NCBI GenBank assembly: GCA_910587375.1
Contig: CAJULR010000009.1
Location: forward strand, 96,372 to 160,371
DNA: 64,000 nt
Source of the DNA: Candidatus Gastranaerophilales bacterium
Lineage (GTDB): Bacteria > Cyanobacteriota > Vampirovibrionia > Gastranaerophilales > Gastranaerophilaceae
Direction: 5' to 3'
Part shown: positions 24,576 to 33,336 of the stretch, in pieces
How positions within the stretch are numbered: the stretch's first letter is position 1
Layout of the letters: the number at the start of each line of letters is the position of its first letter
Program-made: the position numbers and the translations under genes
The notes under the pieces: generated by a model
The model's database searches: none
Seen by the model: the letters and a program-made list of their open reading frames with translations, nothing else
Told to the model about the DNA's origin: nothing

Positions 24576-26846
24576 ATGAAAGAATTACGGGAAGAGAGAA
24601 TTGTAAGTATCGAAAGTTCGAAACTTACAGGGTTTAGCGAACAGGCTTGTGTAACAAAGCCTATTGGCGCTGAATTTGTGCAAAACCCAAAGGTTGTGGG
24701 TTTAACAAGCAAAGCGCTTTTAAAGAATGTTAAAATTATTAAAAAAGACGGCACAAAAGAAGAGTATGATGTTAAAAAGGTTGTGAACGCCGTTAAAAAA
24801 TCTGCCGCAAGAATGCTTGTGGAATTTACGGAAAAAGAACTTGAAGACATTTCAAATTATGTTGACACAAGTGTTTTAAAAATGCATGAAAATGAGATTG
24901 AAATTTTTAAAATGCACTGTGTGGTTGAAAATGCGCTTGAAGTTTTAAACCCAAAGGTTGCAAAGAGCTATAGAAACTATAGAAATTATAAAATTGACTT
25001 TGTTGATATGCTTGATAAGGTTTATCAGGAAAGCCAAAAAATTATGTATATTGGGGACAAGGAAAATTCAAACGCAGACTCTGCCCTTGTTTCAACGAAG
25101 CGTTCCTTGATTTTTAACCAACTTAATAAAGAATTATACAAGAAATTCTTCCTCACTGTGCCTGAATTGCAGGCCATAAGGGATGGATATATCTACATCC
25201 ATGATATGTCCGCAAGGCGCGACACAATGAACTGCTGCCTTTTTGATGTTGCCTCTGTTTTATCTGGCGGCTTTGAGATGGGAAACCTTTGGTATAACGA
25301 GCCAAAGACGCTTGAAGTTGCGTTTGATGTTATAGGCGATATCGTTATGGCGGCCGCAAGCCAGCAATATGGCGGGTTTACGGTGCCTGAAACTGATAAA
25401 ATCCTGGCGCCATATGCTGAAAAGACTTACGAAAAGAAATATCAAAAATATATTGACTTGGGAATTGAGCCAAAACGCGCAGAAGAAGAGGCGATGAAGG
25501 ATGTTGAAAAAGATTTCCACGATGGCTTCCAAGGCTGGGAATATAAATTTAACACTGTTGCTTCTTCGCGCGGAGATTACCCATTTATTACAATGACAAT
25601 GGGGCTTGGCACCGGCAAGTTTGAAAGAATGGCTTCAAAAATAATGCTTGATGTTCGCCGCGAAGGCCAAGGCAAAAAAGAGAACAAAAAGCCTGTTTTA
25701 TTCCCAAAAATTGTATTTTTATATGATGAAGAACTCCACGGTGAAGGCGGAGAGCTGCGCGAACTTTTTAATGCGGGTGTAGAATGTTCAAAATCTGCTA
25801 TGTATCCGGATTGGTTGTCGCTTACAGGCGAAGGCTATGTTGCTTCAATGTATAAAAAATATAAAAGGGTAATTTCGCCGATGGGCTGCCGCGCTTTTCT
25901 TTCTCCTTGGTATGAAAGAGGCGGGATGAGCCCTGCGGACGCTGATGATAAACCAATTTTCGTCGGAAGGTTTAACATTGGCGCCATAAGCCTGCATTTA
26001 CCTATGATTTATGCCAAAGCCAAAAAAGAAGGCAAAGATTTCTATGAAATTTTAGATTATTACCTTGAAATGATTAGGCAAATCCATATAAGAACATACG
26101 ATTATCTGGGCGAAATGCGCGCTTCAATTAACCCTCTTGCTTTCTGTGAAGGCGGTTTCTATGGTGGCCATCTTGGAATTCACGATAAAATTAAGCCGCT
26201 TTTAAAATCCGCAACGGCTTCTTTTGGAATTACCGCCCTGAATGAACTTCAGGAAATTCATAACCAAAAATCCCTTGTGGAAGACGGTGCTTTTGCGCTT
26301 GAAGTTATGGAATATATAAACAAAAAGATTAACGAATTTAAGGAAAAAGACGGAAACCTTTATGCTATCTACGGTACGCCGGCCGAAAACCTTTGCGGGC
26401 TTCAAATTCAGCAATTTAGAAAAAAATACGGCAAGGTGAATAAAGTGTCCGACAGGGGCTATGTTTCAAATTCTTTCCATTGCCATGTGGCAGAAAACAT
26501 TGGCCCAATTGAAAAACAAGACCTTGAAAAAAGATTTTGGGACCTTTTAAACGGCGGCAAAATTCAATATGTAAAATACCCGGTTTCATACAATACAAAA
26601 GCAATTGAAACCCTTGTGACGCGCGCTATGGATATGGGCTTTTATGAAGGGGTGAACCTTTCTTTGGCATATTGTGATGATTGCGGGCATAAAGAGCTTG
26701 AGATGGACGTTTGCCCAAAATGCGGAAGCAAAAACCTGACTAAAATTGACAGAATGAACGGCTATCTTTCATATTCAAGGGTTAAGGGCGACACACGCCT
26801 GAATGAAGCAAAAATGGAAGAAATTAAAGACCGCGTTTCTATGTAA
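24576..26846 (+). CDS. nrdD: Anaerobic (class III) ribonucleoside-triphosphate reductase NrdD
   Basis: 756 residues from ATG 24576, with AAGGAG (24565-24570). It reduces ribonucleotides to deoxyribonucleotides with a glycyl radical. Seen in order: an ATP-cone allosteric domain (about 48-140, KKDGTKEEYDVKKVVNAVKK), the barrel core with MNCCLFDV (about 219) and PMGCRAF (about 436), the Zn-ribbon CDDC...CPKC (about 699-717), and the glycyl radical loop RMNGYLSYSRVKGD with Gly near 728. The residue before Gly is Asn rather than the common Cys or Thr. It is upstream of nrdG and downstream of a B12-type riboswitch. Confidence 0.95.
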   Translation: MKELREERIVSIESSKLTGFSEQACVTKPIGAEFVQNPKVVGLTSKALLKNVKIIKKDGTKEEYDVKKVVNAVKKSAARMLVEFTEKELEDISNYVDTSVLKMHENEIEIFKMHCVVENALEVLNPKVAKSYRNYRNYKIDFVDMLDKVYQESQKIMYIGDKENSNADSALVSTKRSLIFNQLNKELYKKFFLTVPELQAIRDGYIYIHDMSARRDTMNCCLFDVASVLSGGFEMGNLWYNEPKTLEVAFDVIGDIVMAAASQQYGGFTVPETDKILAPYAEKTYEKKYQKYIDLGIEPKRAEEEAMKDVEKDFHDGFQGWEYKFNTVASSRGDYPFITMTMGLGTGKFERMASKIMLDVRREGQGKKENKKPVLFPKIVFLYDEELHGEGGELRELFNAGVECSKSAMYPDWLSLTGEGYVASMYKKYKRVISPMGCRAFLSPWYERGGMSPADADDKPIFVGRFNIGAISLHLPMIYAKAKKEGKDFYEILDYYLEMIRQIHIRTYDYLGEMRASINPLAFCEGGFYGGHLGIHDKIKPLLKSATASFGITALNELQEIHNQKSLVEDGAFALEVMEYINKKINEFKEKDGNLYAIYGTPAENLCGLQIQQFRKKYGKVNKVSDRGYVSNSFHCHVAENIGPIEKQDLEKRFWDLLNGGKIQYVKYPVSYNTKAIETLVTRAMDMGFYEGVNLSLAYCDDCGHKELEMDVCPKCGSKNLTKIDRMNGYLSYSRVKGDTRLNEAKMEEIKDRVSM

Positions 26847-26935
26847 AATACGCACAAGGCCCGTGGTTTTATCGTATCAGGCAAAGAGCTTTGGTAAAGG
26901 TTTAAACCCTGGTTTTGGCAATTTTGGAGCAAAAA

Positions 26936-27424
26936 ATGAATTATCATAATATTACAAAAGAAGATATGCTAAATGGAGATGGAATTCGCGTCGTGCTTTG
27001 GGTTTCAGGGTGCGAAAACAAATGCGAAGGGTGTCATAACCAAATCACATGGGATAAAAATGGCGGCCTGCCTTTTGATAAAGCCGCAGAGGATGAGCTT
27101 TTTGAGGCTCTTTCCAAGCCTTTTATCACAGGGATAACATTTTCAGGCGGCGACCCTATGATGCCATACAACAGGGATGAAATCATAAGGCTTATTCAAA
27201 AATGCCGCAGCGAGTTTCCAAACAAGACAATTTGGCTCTACACGGGGCTTTTGTGGGATGACATTAAGGACATAAAAGGGCTTGAACTTGTTGATGTTGT
27301 TGCGGAAGGCAGGTTTGTTGAATCCCTTAAGGATAACAACTTAAAATGGGTTGGAAGCTCAAACCAGCGTGTGATTGATGTTAAAAGGACTCTTGAAGCA
27401 GGCTCAATTGTGCTTCATTGCTAA
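26936..27424 (+). CDS. nrdG: Anaerobic RNR-activating protein NrdG
   Basis: 162 residues from ATG 26936 (TTTTGGAGC upstream). Radical SAM activase that abstracts H from the NrdD glycine. The cluster motif is C26-ENK-C30-EG-C33, and the SAM-binding TFSGGDPM and LYTGLLW motifs are present. Length is typical. It follows nrdD at 89 bp in the same unit and is closed by a terminator. Confidence 0.95.
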   Translation: MNYHNITKEDMLNGDGIRVVLWVSGCENKCEGCHNQITWDKNGGLPFDKAAEDELFEALSKPFITGITFSGGDPMMPYNRDEIIRLIQKCRSEFPNKTIWLYTGLLWDDIKDIKGLELVDVVAEGRFVESLKDNNLKWVGSSNQRVIDVKRTLEAGSIVLHC

Positions 27425-27442
27425 CTTTTGGTTTAAAATTTT

Positions 27443-27477
27443 AAAGTGCCCTAACCTTTAGATGGCGGGCACTTTTT
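27443..27477 (+). terminator. Terminator of nrdDG
   Basis: AAAGTGCCC (27443-27451) pairs with GGGCACTTT (27467-27475), followed by T. The 5' A run allows action in the minus direction too, toward the gene ending at 27521. Confidence 0.85.
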
Positions 27478-27520
27478 ATATAAAATGCTTATTTTATTTC
27501 AGTTGTTCTTGATAAGCCTG

Positions 27521-28102
27521 CTACCCCCTGATTCCTACAATCATATCAGAGGTTCTTATGCCTGATGTATCTTTTTCAATATAGCCTTCATCTGCCATAA
27601 ATTTTTGCATAGTTTCTTCGCTTAGTGCATTTCTTGCGCGCCAGTTCAGGTGTATGTTTTCACTGCTCTCGTCCGCCCAAACCTCAAAGCAAGAACCCAT
27701 AAGCTTTTGCAGCAATTTGTCTTCGTGTTTTCCCATAAAGTTTGACGCCAAATCTTTTGCAAGAAAATGATGGTCGCTGACGCTTGCATATTTATCAATA
27801 ATGCTTACGATGTCATAAGAATTTAATTCGCTGTTTAACAATATATTGTCCACGGTTTTCCCGCTTGCGCCAATGCCTTTCATTGCGTTAAACAAGTCGG
27901 TTGCATATTCTTCCGCCTTCTTTTCGTCAATTGTAGGCGCGCTGCCTGTTTTTTCGCCCGGCGTGTAAATTTTGGTCGTGTTTTCTGTCTTTTGCGTTTC
28001 AAAAAGAGAATCTGTTTTTGTTGTTTCTGTATTTGCCGTGTTTGAAGCGCCCGTTTTTGCAGACAGTTTTTCTGTAGAAATTTTTGGAATAATTTTTTTC
28101 AT
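27521..28102 (-). CDS. Protein with one annexin-repeat-like domain
   Basis: 193 residues. A Ser/Thr/Lys-rich N-terminus (about 1-50) precedes a helical segment matching one annexin repeat: YATDLFNAMKGIGASGKTVD, then DIVSIIDKY, then LAKDLASNFMG-KHEDKLLQK. The positions A..L..AMKG.G, I..Y, L..DL.S...G and LL are those of the ~70-residue eukaryotic annexin repeat (usually GTD-type loops, here GASG). Bacterial annexin-like proteins are known but usually have several repeats; only one is clear here. No signal peptide. A weak GAGAAAG ribosome site precedes the ATG. Function unknown; membrane or Ca2+ binding is speculative. Confidence 0.72.
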   Translation of the reverse strand: MKKIIPKISTEKLSAKTGASNTANTETTKTDSLFETQKTENTTKIYTPGEKTGSAPTIDEKKAEEYATDLFNAMKGIGASGKTVDNILLNSELNSYDIVSIIDKYASVSDHHFLAKDLASNFMGKHEDKLLQKLMGSCFEVWADESSENIHLNWRARNALSEETMQKFMADEGYIEKDTSGIRTSDMIVGIRG

Positions 28103-28257
28103 TTTTACTTTCTCTTAAAAAATGCGACTAATAGCCCCAAAACGGGGTACTATTAATTTCGGCAAAAGAGGATGTAAACTTTAGAATAATTCTTAAAATA
28201 TAAAGAATTATTAAGTTTTAAAATTTCTGTTTTAATTATCCAAAAAAATGTATTTAA

Positions 28258-28288
28258 AAACCCGAAACTTTTTAAGGGCTTCGGGTTT
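28258..28288 (-). terminator. Terminator of the basic-tailed gene
   Basis: AAACCCGAA and TTCGGGTTT (28258-28288) form a stem; on the minus strand it is followed by a T run (complement of the A run at 28253-28260), so it terminates the gene ending at 28310. Confidence 0.8.
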
Positions 28289-28309
28289 AGTTAAATTGAG
28301 TAAAGTTTT

Positions 28310-28828
28310 TTATGCCTTCTTTGCAGCTTTGGCCTCTGCTTTTGCGGCCTTTTTAGCTTCTTTTGCTTCGGCTTTTGCCTGAATTCTTGCTTCTGCGTCT
28401 CCGCCAGCCTTTTTCTTTAGCCAAAAACCTTCTGAATCAATCATTACCATTCTTGTAAAGCCAAGTTTATTTTTTCTAAGTTCATAACCCTCGGGAAGCG
28501 TTCTTGTTCCTTGCGTTAAATTAAAGAAATTGTTGCTAAGTCCGCGATATTTGTTCACCTTAACGTTTTGGGGCAATCTTCTGCTTTCGTTTATGGCGTC
28601 AATTTGTTCGTTTGTTAATCTGTTGAAGAAAACTCTAAACATACCGATTTTTGGGCCGTTATATTCTTTTTTGGTTGAAAATTCTGTAACATCCGGCTTT
28701 TGTTCCAAATTTACAGCAGGCGCTTGTGCAGGCACTGCAGGTGTTTCAGATGTAGAAACTCTCATAGAGTTAATTCTGTTGATATAATCGTCAAATGAAG
28801 TTGAGGTTGAATAAGAAAAATTGCTCAT
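28310..28828 (-). CDS. Unknown protein with Lys/Ala-rich histone-like tail
   Basis: 172 residues. The N-terminus is Ser/Thr- and Pro-rich; the middle has FFNRLTNEQIDAINESRRLP and a K-rich stretch; the last ~35 residues are a repetitive Ala/Lys/Glu tail (EAKKAAKAEAKAAKK), like the tails of histone H1-like or bacterial nucleoid proteins. AAGGAA lies before the ATG. No family recognised. Neighbours are an annexin-like gene and larE, so context gives no role. It may bind nucleic acid, which the tail suggests but does not show. Confidence 0.72.
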   Translation of the reverse strand: MSNFSYSTSTSFDDYINRINSMRVSTSETPAVPAQAPAVNLEQKPDVTEFSTKKEYNGPKIGMFRVFFNRLTNEQIDAINESRRLPQNVKVNKYRGLSNNFFNLTQGTRTLPEGYELRKNKLGFTRMVMIDSEGFWLKKKAGGDAEARIQAKAEAKEAKKAAKAEAKAAKKA

Positions 28829-28918
28829 ATTTTTTTCCTTCCAAAAAAGATTCCTATATATTGTATAAAAACATGAAATGAAACTTTTTTGCTCTTTTGT
28901 AACATAACTTAACAGCGG

Positions 28919-29737
28919 TTAAATGTCCATACTGCCTGATTTTAGGCCCAATAAGTCAAGGGTAATGTATTTAAACCCCAAAGGTTTCAGCTTGTCTATA
29001 ATTTTTGGATTTTGACTTAAGAATTTTTCAAATTTTTCAGCCGGAATTTCAATTCTTGCAATGTCTGAATGCAGGCGCAGACGGCAGTTTTCAAATCCCA
29101 AATCTTTTAAAATTTTCTCCCCATTTTTCACTTTTTGAATACTGTCTAAATTAAGCGGGGTGTCGTAAGGGAACCTTGTTGCAATGCAGGGCGTAGAGGG
29201 CTTGTTGAAGATTTCAAGTCCTAAAAGCCTTGCATACTCTCTTATTTCAGCCTTTGTAATTTCAAACTTTGCAAAAGGGGAAATGACGCCAAGCTCTGAA
29301 ATGGCCTTTAGGCCAGGCCTGTAAGCAGATAGGTCGTCAAAATTTGTGCCATCAATTATATTTTGAAACCCAAAAGAGGCTGCAAACTCTTTTATTTTGC
29401 TAAAAAACAGCTTTTTACAATAGTAACACCTGTCTTTTGGATTGTTTTTTACTATACCGTTTTCCAAAATGCTGAATTCTATTAGCTTTTGGGCAACACC
29501 TGTTTGTTTGCAAAATTCTTTTGTAAAGTTAATTTCTTCTTCTGTTTGAAATTCAGATTTAAAAGTGACCGCTATTATCTCTTGTGTTTCTTGGGTTTTA
29601 GCGTTTCTTTTGTTTTTTAAAGACGCACAAAGGTGTAAAAGAAGGGCGCTGTCAATTCCGCCTGAAAAAGCAAGGCAAATACCTTGCTTTTCAAGTGTTT
29701 TCAGGTAGTTTTGAAGTTTTTCAAATTTATTTTTCAA
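28919..29737 (-). CDS. larE: Pyridinium-3,5-bisthiocarboxylate sulfurtransferase LarE
   Basis: 272 residues from a TTG start at 29737, where AAAGGAA is well placed; an upstream ATG at 29776 would overlap the previous gene by 50 nt. LarE adenylates and thiolates the nickel-pincer precursor. The PP-loop is AFSGGIDSALLLH. Cys appear as CYYC plus the PSTPCIATR motif, the three-Cys arrangement reported for catalytic [4Fe-4S] LarE rather than the single-Cys sacrificial L. plantarum type. It overlaps the larMN stop by 11 nt. Confidence 0.9.
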   Translation of the reverse strand: MKNKFEKLQNYLKTLEKQGICLAFSGGIDSALLLHLCASLKNKRNAKTQETQEIIAVTFKSEFQTEEEINFTKEFCKQTGVAQKLIEFSILENGIVKNNPKDRCYYCKKLFFSKIKEFAASFGFQNIIDGTNFDDLSAYRPGLKAISELGVISPFAKFEITKAEIREYARLLGLEIFNKPSTPCIATRFPYDTPLNLDSIQKVKNGEKILKDLGFENCRLRLHSDIARIEIPAEKFEKFLSQNPKIIDKLKPLGFKYITLDLLGLKSGSMDI

Positions 29738-30659
29738 GCGCAATTCCTTTTGTGGCAATGGTTTTAGAGATTGCAAACATAAAAGCAGATATTATAAAAA
29801 GCCCTGAAATGTTCGCTATGCTTGAAGGAAGCTCTATAAGTACGGCGGTTTTAGCCTGAATTGCTTCAAAAATTGTGTAGAGTGCCCCTTGTGTCTGTGC
29901 CACAAAGGTTTCAGACATATTTAAAAGTGACCATTCAAGCCCATCTGGCTTTTTGGAGGCAAAGGCAGAAATAATCCCCGCCAAAATAAGTGCAGTTGTT
30001 GCAATTGCGACTGTAAAATTCTTTGAAACGTTTGATTTTAAATCCGCACAAAGCCCTGATTTTTGCGCAAAAGCAATAATTCCGGCACTTATAACTCCTT
30101 CAACAATCCCTATCGGAAGGTGAATTGCCTGCATTAAGTCTGCAAAAAGCCCGATATTAGCGGAGGTTGAACCTGAAATTGCGGATTCTGCAACTACTGC
30201 AAGGCTTCCAAGCTGCAAAGCCACAATAGAAGCGAATATAGCGGCTAAAACCGGCTTATTTTTGTCTGAAAGTGGCTTGAAGACTAAAGGATAGGCGGCA
30301 AAACAAGCTATAAAGCCCATGTTGAAGATATTACAGCCTAATGCCAAAAGGCCGCCATCAGCAAAGAAAAGCGCCTGGGTTAGCAATATGGCAGAAATCG
30401 CAAGGAATGCTGCATATGGCCCAAAAAGTGCCGAAAGCAAGATGGTGCCTATAATGTGGCCGCTTGAGCCTGTTGTTGGAATTGTAAAATTAATCATCTG
30501 AAGCGCAAAAACAAGCGCTGTTACCGCAACAAATGGCAATGTCTGCTCTTTTTTAAAATCTTTTTTTGCATTTTTAAATGCCCAAAATGCTGCAGCGCCC
30601 ATCATTGCAAGCATTGGCACCCCTGTAACCGGGCATATGACTGAATTTCCTAAGTGCAT
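29727..30659 (-). CDS. Nickel/cobalt ECF transporter substrate-binding component, LarM fused to LarN-like domain
   Basis: 310 residues. The N-terminus MHLGNSVICPVTGVPM and TTGSSGHIIGTILLSALFGPYAAF are the CbiM/NikM signature, and the metal ligands lie at the N-terminus. The C-terminal PDGLEWSLL marks a fused CbiN/NikN-type PDGLE domain. ECF modules also need the ATPase and T components (LarO and LarQ), absent here. Given the flanking larB, larC and larE, nickel for the lar cofactor is the likely substrate, an inference from context. GGAGAA precedes the ATG. Confidence 0.85.
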   Translation of the reverse strand: MHLGNSVICPVTGVPMLAMMGAAAFWAFKNAKKDFKKEQTLPFVAVTALVFALQMINFTIPTTGSSGHIIGTILLSALFGPYAAFLAISAILLTQALFFADGGLLALGCNIFNMGFIACFAAYPLVFKPLSDKNKPVLAAIFASIVALQLGSLAVVAESAISGSTSANIGLFADLMQAIHLPIGIVEGVISAGIIAFAQKSGLCADLKSNVSKNFTVAIATTALILAGIISAFASKKPDGLEWSLLNMSETFVAQTQGALYTIFEAIQAKTAVLIELPSSIANISGLFIISAFMFAISKTIATKGIALEK

Positions 30660-30729
30660 AATTTTTTCTCCTTATATTGTAATTCATTGTAAAGTCAGTA
30701 TTAACAAGTGTTTCAAGAGTTATACAAGG

Positions 30730-31548
30730 CTAAAATTCAATAGCCATAACTCTTAAAAGAGGATTTTTGTATTTCCTTTTTCCTGCGCCATATCCTGTTT
30801 TTTTAATTACAAATTCATCAGGAAGTTTGTTACTGAAAATCTCTAAATTGCAGATGGCTGCTGCAATTGCTGCTCCTGTGGGTGTCACCATTTCGCCGTC
30901 ATTTTCTGTAATTTTTATTTTCAATTTATATCTTTCAGCTATTTCGCAAACCGCCGGAACCGGCACAGGGAGGCTTCCATGGGTACATTCTACAAACCCT
31001 TGACCCTCTGAAAGTGTTGATATGAAAGCTTTTTGAGGATTTAGGTCGTCAAAAAGTACTGCAAAACTTAAAATATCTGCAATTGAATCTATGGCTCCAA
31101 CTTCGTGAAAGTGCACCATATCAAGGCTTTTGCCGTGCACTTTGGCCTCAGCCTCGGCCACGATTTTAAATATTTTTTTGGCCAAAACCTTTGCGGCAGT
31201 AGTGCAATCGGCTTTTTCTATAATTTTATTTACATCATCTAAATTCCTATGCTTGTGATGATGTTCGTGGTGTTTGTGCGAGTGTTCGTGATGGTGTTCA
31301 AAATCCGTCTGTTGTTTGTTGTCTATCTGAATGCCGTGCTCTGCGTGGCTTTCAGGCAAAATAACGTCGAAATCCTTCGCCCTGATTGAATTTATGCTAA
31401 CATCAGAAATTTTATAATCAAATTCGCCCTCTAAATTCAGGGATTTTAGCGCCTTATTTAATTTTTCCACGTCCGCGCCTAAATCCAAAAGCGCTGCAAC
31501 TGCCATATCGCCTGAAATTCCAGCTTTGCATTCAAAATATAAATTCAA
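30730..31548 (-). CDS. larC: Nickel insertion protein LarC, LarC1 part only
   Basis: 272 residues from a TTG at 31548, preferred over the ATG at 31566 because AAAGGAG sits 6 nt ahead and the sequence then starts MNLYFECKAGISGDM. LarC inserts nickel into the pincer cofactor using CTP. The family is normally LarC1 plus LarC2, in some species joined by frameshifting. Here the ORF ends at GYGAGKRKYKNPLLRVM just where LarC1 ends, and only 70 nt separate it from larMN, so LarC2 is absent from this locus. A His-rich stretch (HHHEHSHKHHEHHHKH, about residues 87-108) probably binds metal. Confidence 0.85.
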   Translation of the reverse strand: MNLYFECKAGISGDMAVAALLDLGADVEKLNKALKSLNLEGEFDYKISDVSINSIRAKDFDVILPESHAEHGIQIDNKQQTDFEHHHEHSHKHHEHHHKHRNLDDVNKIIEKADCTTAAKVLAKKIFKIVAEAEAKVHGKSLDMVHFHEVGAIDSIADILSFAVLFDDLNPQKAFISTLSEGQGFVECTHGSLPVPVPAVCEIAERYKLKIKITENDGEMVTPTGAAIAAAICNLEIFSNKLPDEFVIKKTGYGAGKRKYKNPLLRVMAIEF

Positions 31549-31626
31549 TTTTTTCTCCTTTTTCATTTAACGTTGTAGGTTTTAAGCCCTTGCTTTTTGT
31601 GAAACCCTTCTGTGGAGCTGGTTACA

Positions 31627-32313
31627 TCAGTGTCCATTCTTGTCTACGCCTGCTATCAGGCGGTTTATGCGGTTCGCACTATATCCTGCACCAAAGCCGT
31701 TGTCAATATTTACTACCGTCATGCCCTCTGCGCAAGAGTTTAACATTGTAAGCAGTGCTGAAAGCCCCTGAAATGAGGCACCATAGCCGACGGATGTGGG
31801 CACCGATATCAAAGGAATGTCGGCCAAACCCGCGATAATCCCTCCCAGTGCGCCTTCCATCCCTGCAACGGTAATTATTACATTTGCTTTTTTGATGTCA
31901 TCAATTTTGTCAAAAAGCCTGTGAATGCCGGCCACGCCTATGTCGTAGTATTTTTTAACATTGCTGCCGTAGAATTCTGCAGTTTCTGCGGCTTCTTCTG
32001 CCACGGGAATGTCGCCCGTGCCTCCTGTGCAGATTGCGATTTCGCCTGCCTTTCGAATTTCTTTTTGGATAAAAGTTAACGTGCGTGCGGCTTCATTGTA
32101 TTTTATGCCGGCAATTTCTTTTTTTAAGGCTTCGTATTGTTCTCTTGAAGCCCTTGTGCCAAGCACGTTTTGGCCTGCTTTTATAAAGCTTTGAAAAATT
32201 TTTATAAGCTGCTCGTTTGTTTTGCATTCGCAAAAAACCGCTTCAGATGTGCCTTTGCGGCAAATTCTGTCTGTGTCTAATTTTGCAAAACCTAAATCTG
32301 TATATTTTTCCAT
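31627..32313 (-). CDS. larB: Nicotinate nucleotide hydrolase/carboxylase LarB
   Basis: 228 residues. LarB carboxylates nicotinic acid adenine dinucleotide to start nickel-pincer nucleotide synthesis. Seen: LGTRASREQYEAL, AICTGGTGDIPVAEEAAETAEFYG and ITVAGMEGALGGIIAGLADIPLISVPTSVGYGASFQGLSALL, all close to the purE-like LarB family. Starts 2 nt after tatC ends, so it is coupled to that gene. Confidence 0.92.
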   Translation of the reverse strand: MEKYTDLGFAKLDTDRICRKGTSEAVFCECKTNEQLIKIFQSFIKAGQNVLGTRASREQYEALKKEIAGIKYNEAARTLTFIQKEIRKAGEIAICTGGTGDIPVAEEAAETAEFYGSNVKKYYDIGVAGIHRLFDKIDDIKKANVIITVAGMEGALGGIIAGLADIPLISVPTSVGYGASFQGLSALLTMLNSCAEGMTVVNIDNGFGAGYSANRINRLIAGVDKNGH

Positions 32314-32315
32314 CT

Positions 32316-33068
32316 TTATTTATCCTCTAAAACCCTTTCTGTGTCTTTATTTTTGGGTTTAGTATTGCCCGAAAATAAGAGCCCGAGCTCAAAAAGCAGG
32401 TATGTCGGTATGAAAAGCATTATCTGGCTTACTATATCGGGCGGTGTTAAAATTGCGGCCAAAATCAAAAGGCCGACAACAACATAGGGTCGTTTTTCAG
32501 CAATAGTCTGCCTTTCGACTATTCCAAATCTTATCAGGGAATGTGTCACAAGGGGCATTTGGAACATTAATCCAAAAACTAAAGACAGCCAAAGCGCTAT
32601 GCTGACTACGTTTGAAATGCCAAAGACCGCCTGAATGTTAGGCGTCATAAAGCTTATGCCGAATTTGACTATTAAAGGCAGTATAAAAAATATGCAGAAT
32701 AATACCCCGAAAACAAAGAGTGTGCTTGACGTTAAGACGATTGATTTAATGAATTTTCGCTCATTTTCATACAAAGCAGGCAGGATAAAATTCCAGATTT
32801 TTCTTGCCATATAAGGAAAACAGATGATTAAATCGACCAAAAGCCCCATTTTTATTTGAATTAAGAATACTTCTGTCGGCGAAAAGTAGTTTAGAACTAT
32901 GTTTTGCCCGGATAGCATAGTCTTAATAATGAAATCCAGAGCTTTTGGGGCCAAAAAAAGCGCAAAAGGCAGCACAATACAAAGTGCCGTCAAACACTTC
33001 AAAAGCGTTGAGCGGAGCGCTTCCAGGTGTGAAATTAAGCTCTCATTTTCGTTTGCAGCCAAAGTCAA
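32316..33068 (-). CDS. tatC: Sec-independent translocase subunit TatC
   Basis: 250 residues. Six TM segments. Landmarks: ESLISHLEALRSTLLKCL at the N-terminus, NYFSPTEVFLIQIKMGLL, and FGLMFQMPLV between TM4 and TM5, as in TatC. It binds the twin-arginine signal and recruits TatA. Adjacent to tatA and downstream of a Tat-signal-bearing reductase in the same run, which suggests co-expression of the translocase with that cargo. No TatB gene appears here, as in many bacteria that use only TatA and TatC. Confidence 0.95.
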   Translation of the reverse strand: MTLAANENESLISHLEALRSTLLKCLTALCIVLPFALFLAPKALDFIIKTMLSGQNIVLNYFSPTEVFLIQIKMGLLVDLIICFPYMARKIWNFILPALYENERKFIKSIVLTSSTLFVFGVLFCIFFILPLIVKFGISFMTPNIQAVFGISNVVSIALWLSLVFGLMFQMPLVTHSLIRFGIVERQTIAEKRPYVVVGLLILAAILTPPDIVSQIMLFIPTYLLFELGLLFSGNTKPKNKDTERVLEDK

Positions 33069-33092
33069 ATTCTCCGTGTGTCCTTAAAGCCC

Positions 33093-33326
33093 TTATACTT
33101 GCGGGTTTTCAGTGTCGTCTTTAAGCTGATATTCTTCAGGCTTGTCGGAATCTGCTCTGAGACTGTCTTTGAGCTCTTCTGCTTCTTTTTTAATCACATC
33201 TTTTGCCTTTTTATACTCGTAAGAGGCCTTGCCAAGCGCCCTTGCAAGCTCCGGAATTCGCTTTCCGCCAAATAAAAGCAAGATTACAACCAAAATCAGG
33301 GTAATTTCTGTTATTCCAAGTGACAT
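33093..33326 (-). CDS. tatA: Sec-independent translocase subunit TatA
   Basis: 77 residues. The short TM (ITEITLILVVILLLF) is followed by the FGGKRIPELARALGKA hinge and amphipathic helix, and an acidic tail. It forms the translocation pore with TatC. It ends 24 nt before tatC and begins 10 nt after the ferredoxin gene, consistent with one operon. Confidence 0.95.
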   Translation of the reverse strand: MSLGITEITLILVVILLLFGGKRIPELARALGKASYEYKKAKDVIKKEAEELKDSLRADSDKPEEYQLKDDTENPQV

Positions 33327-33336
33327 TTTTCCTCCT

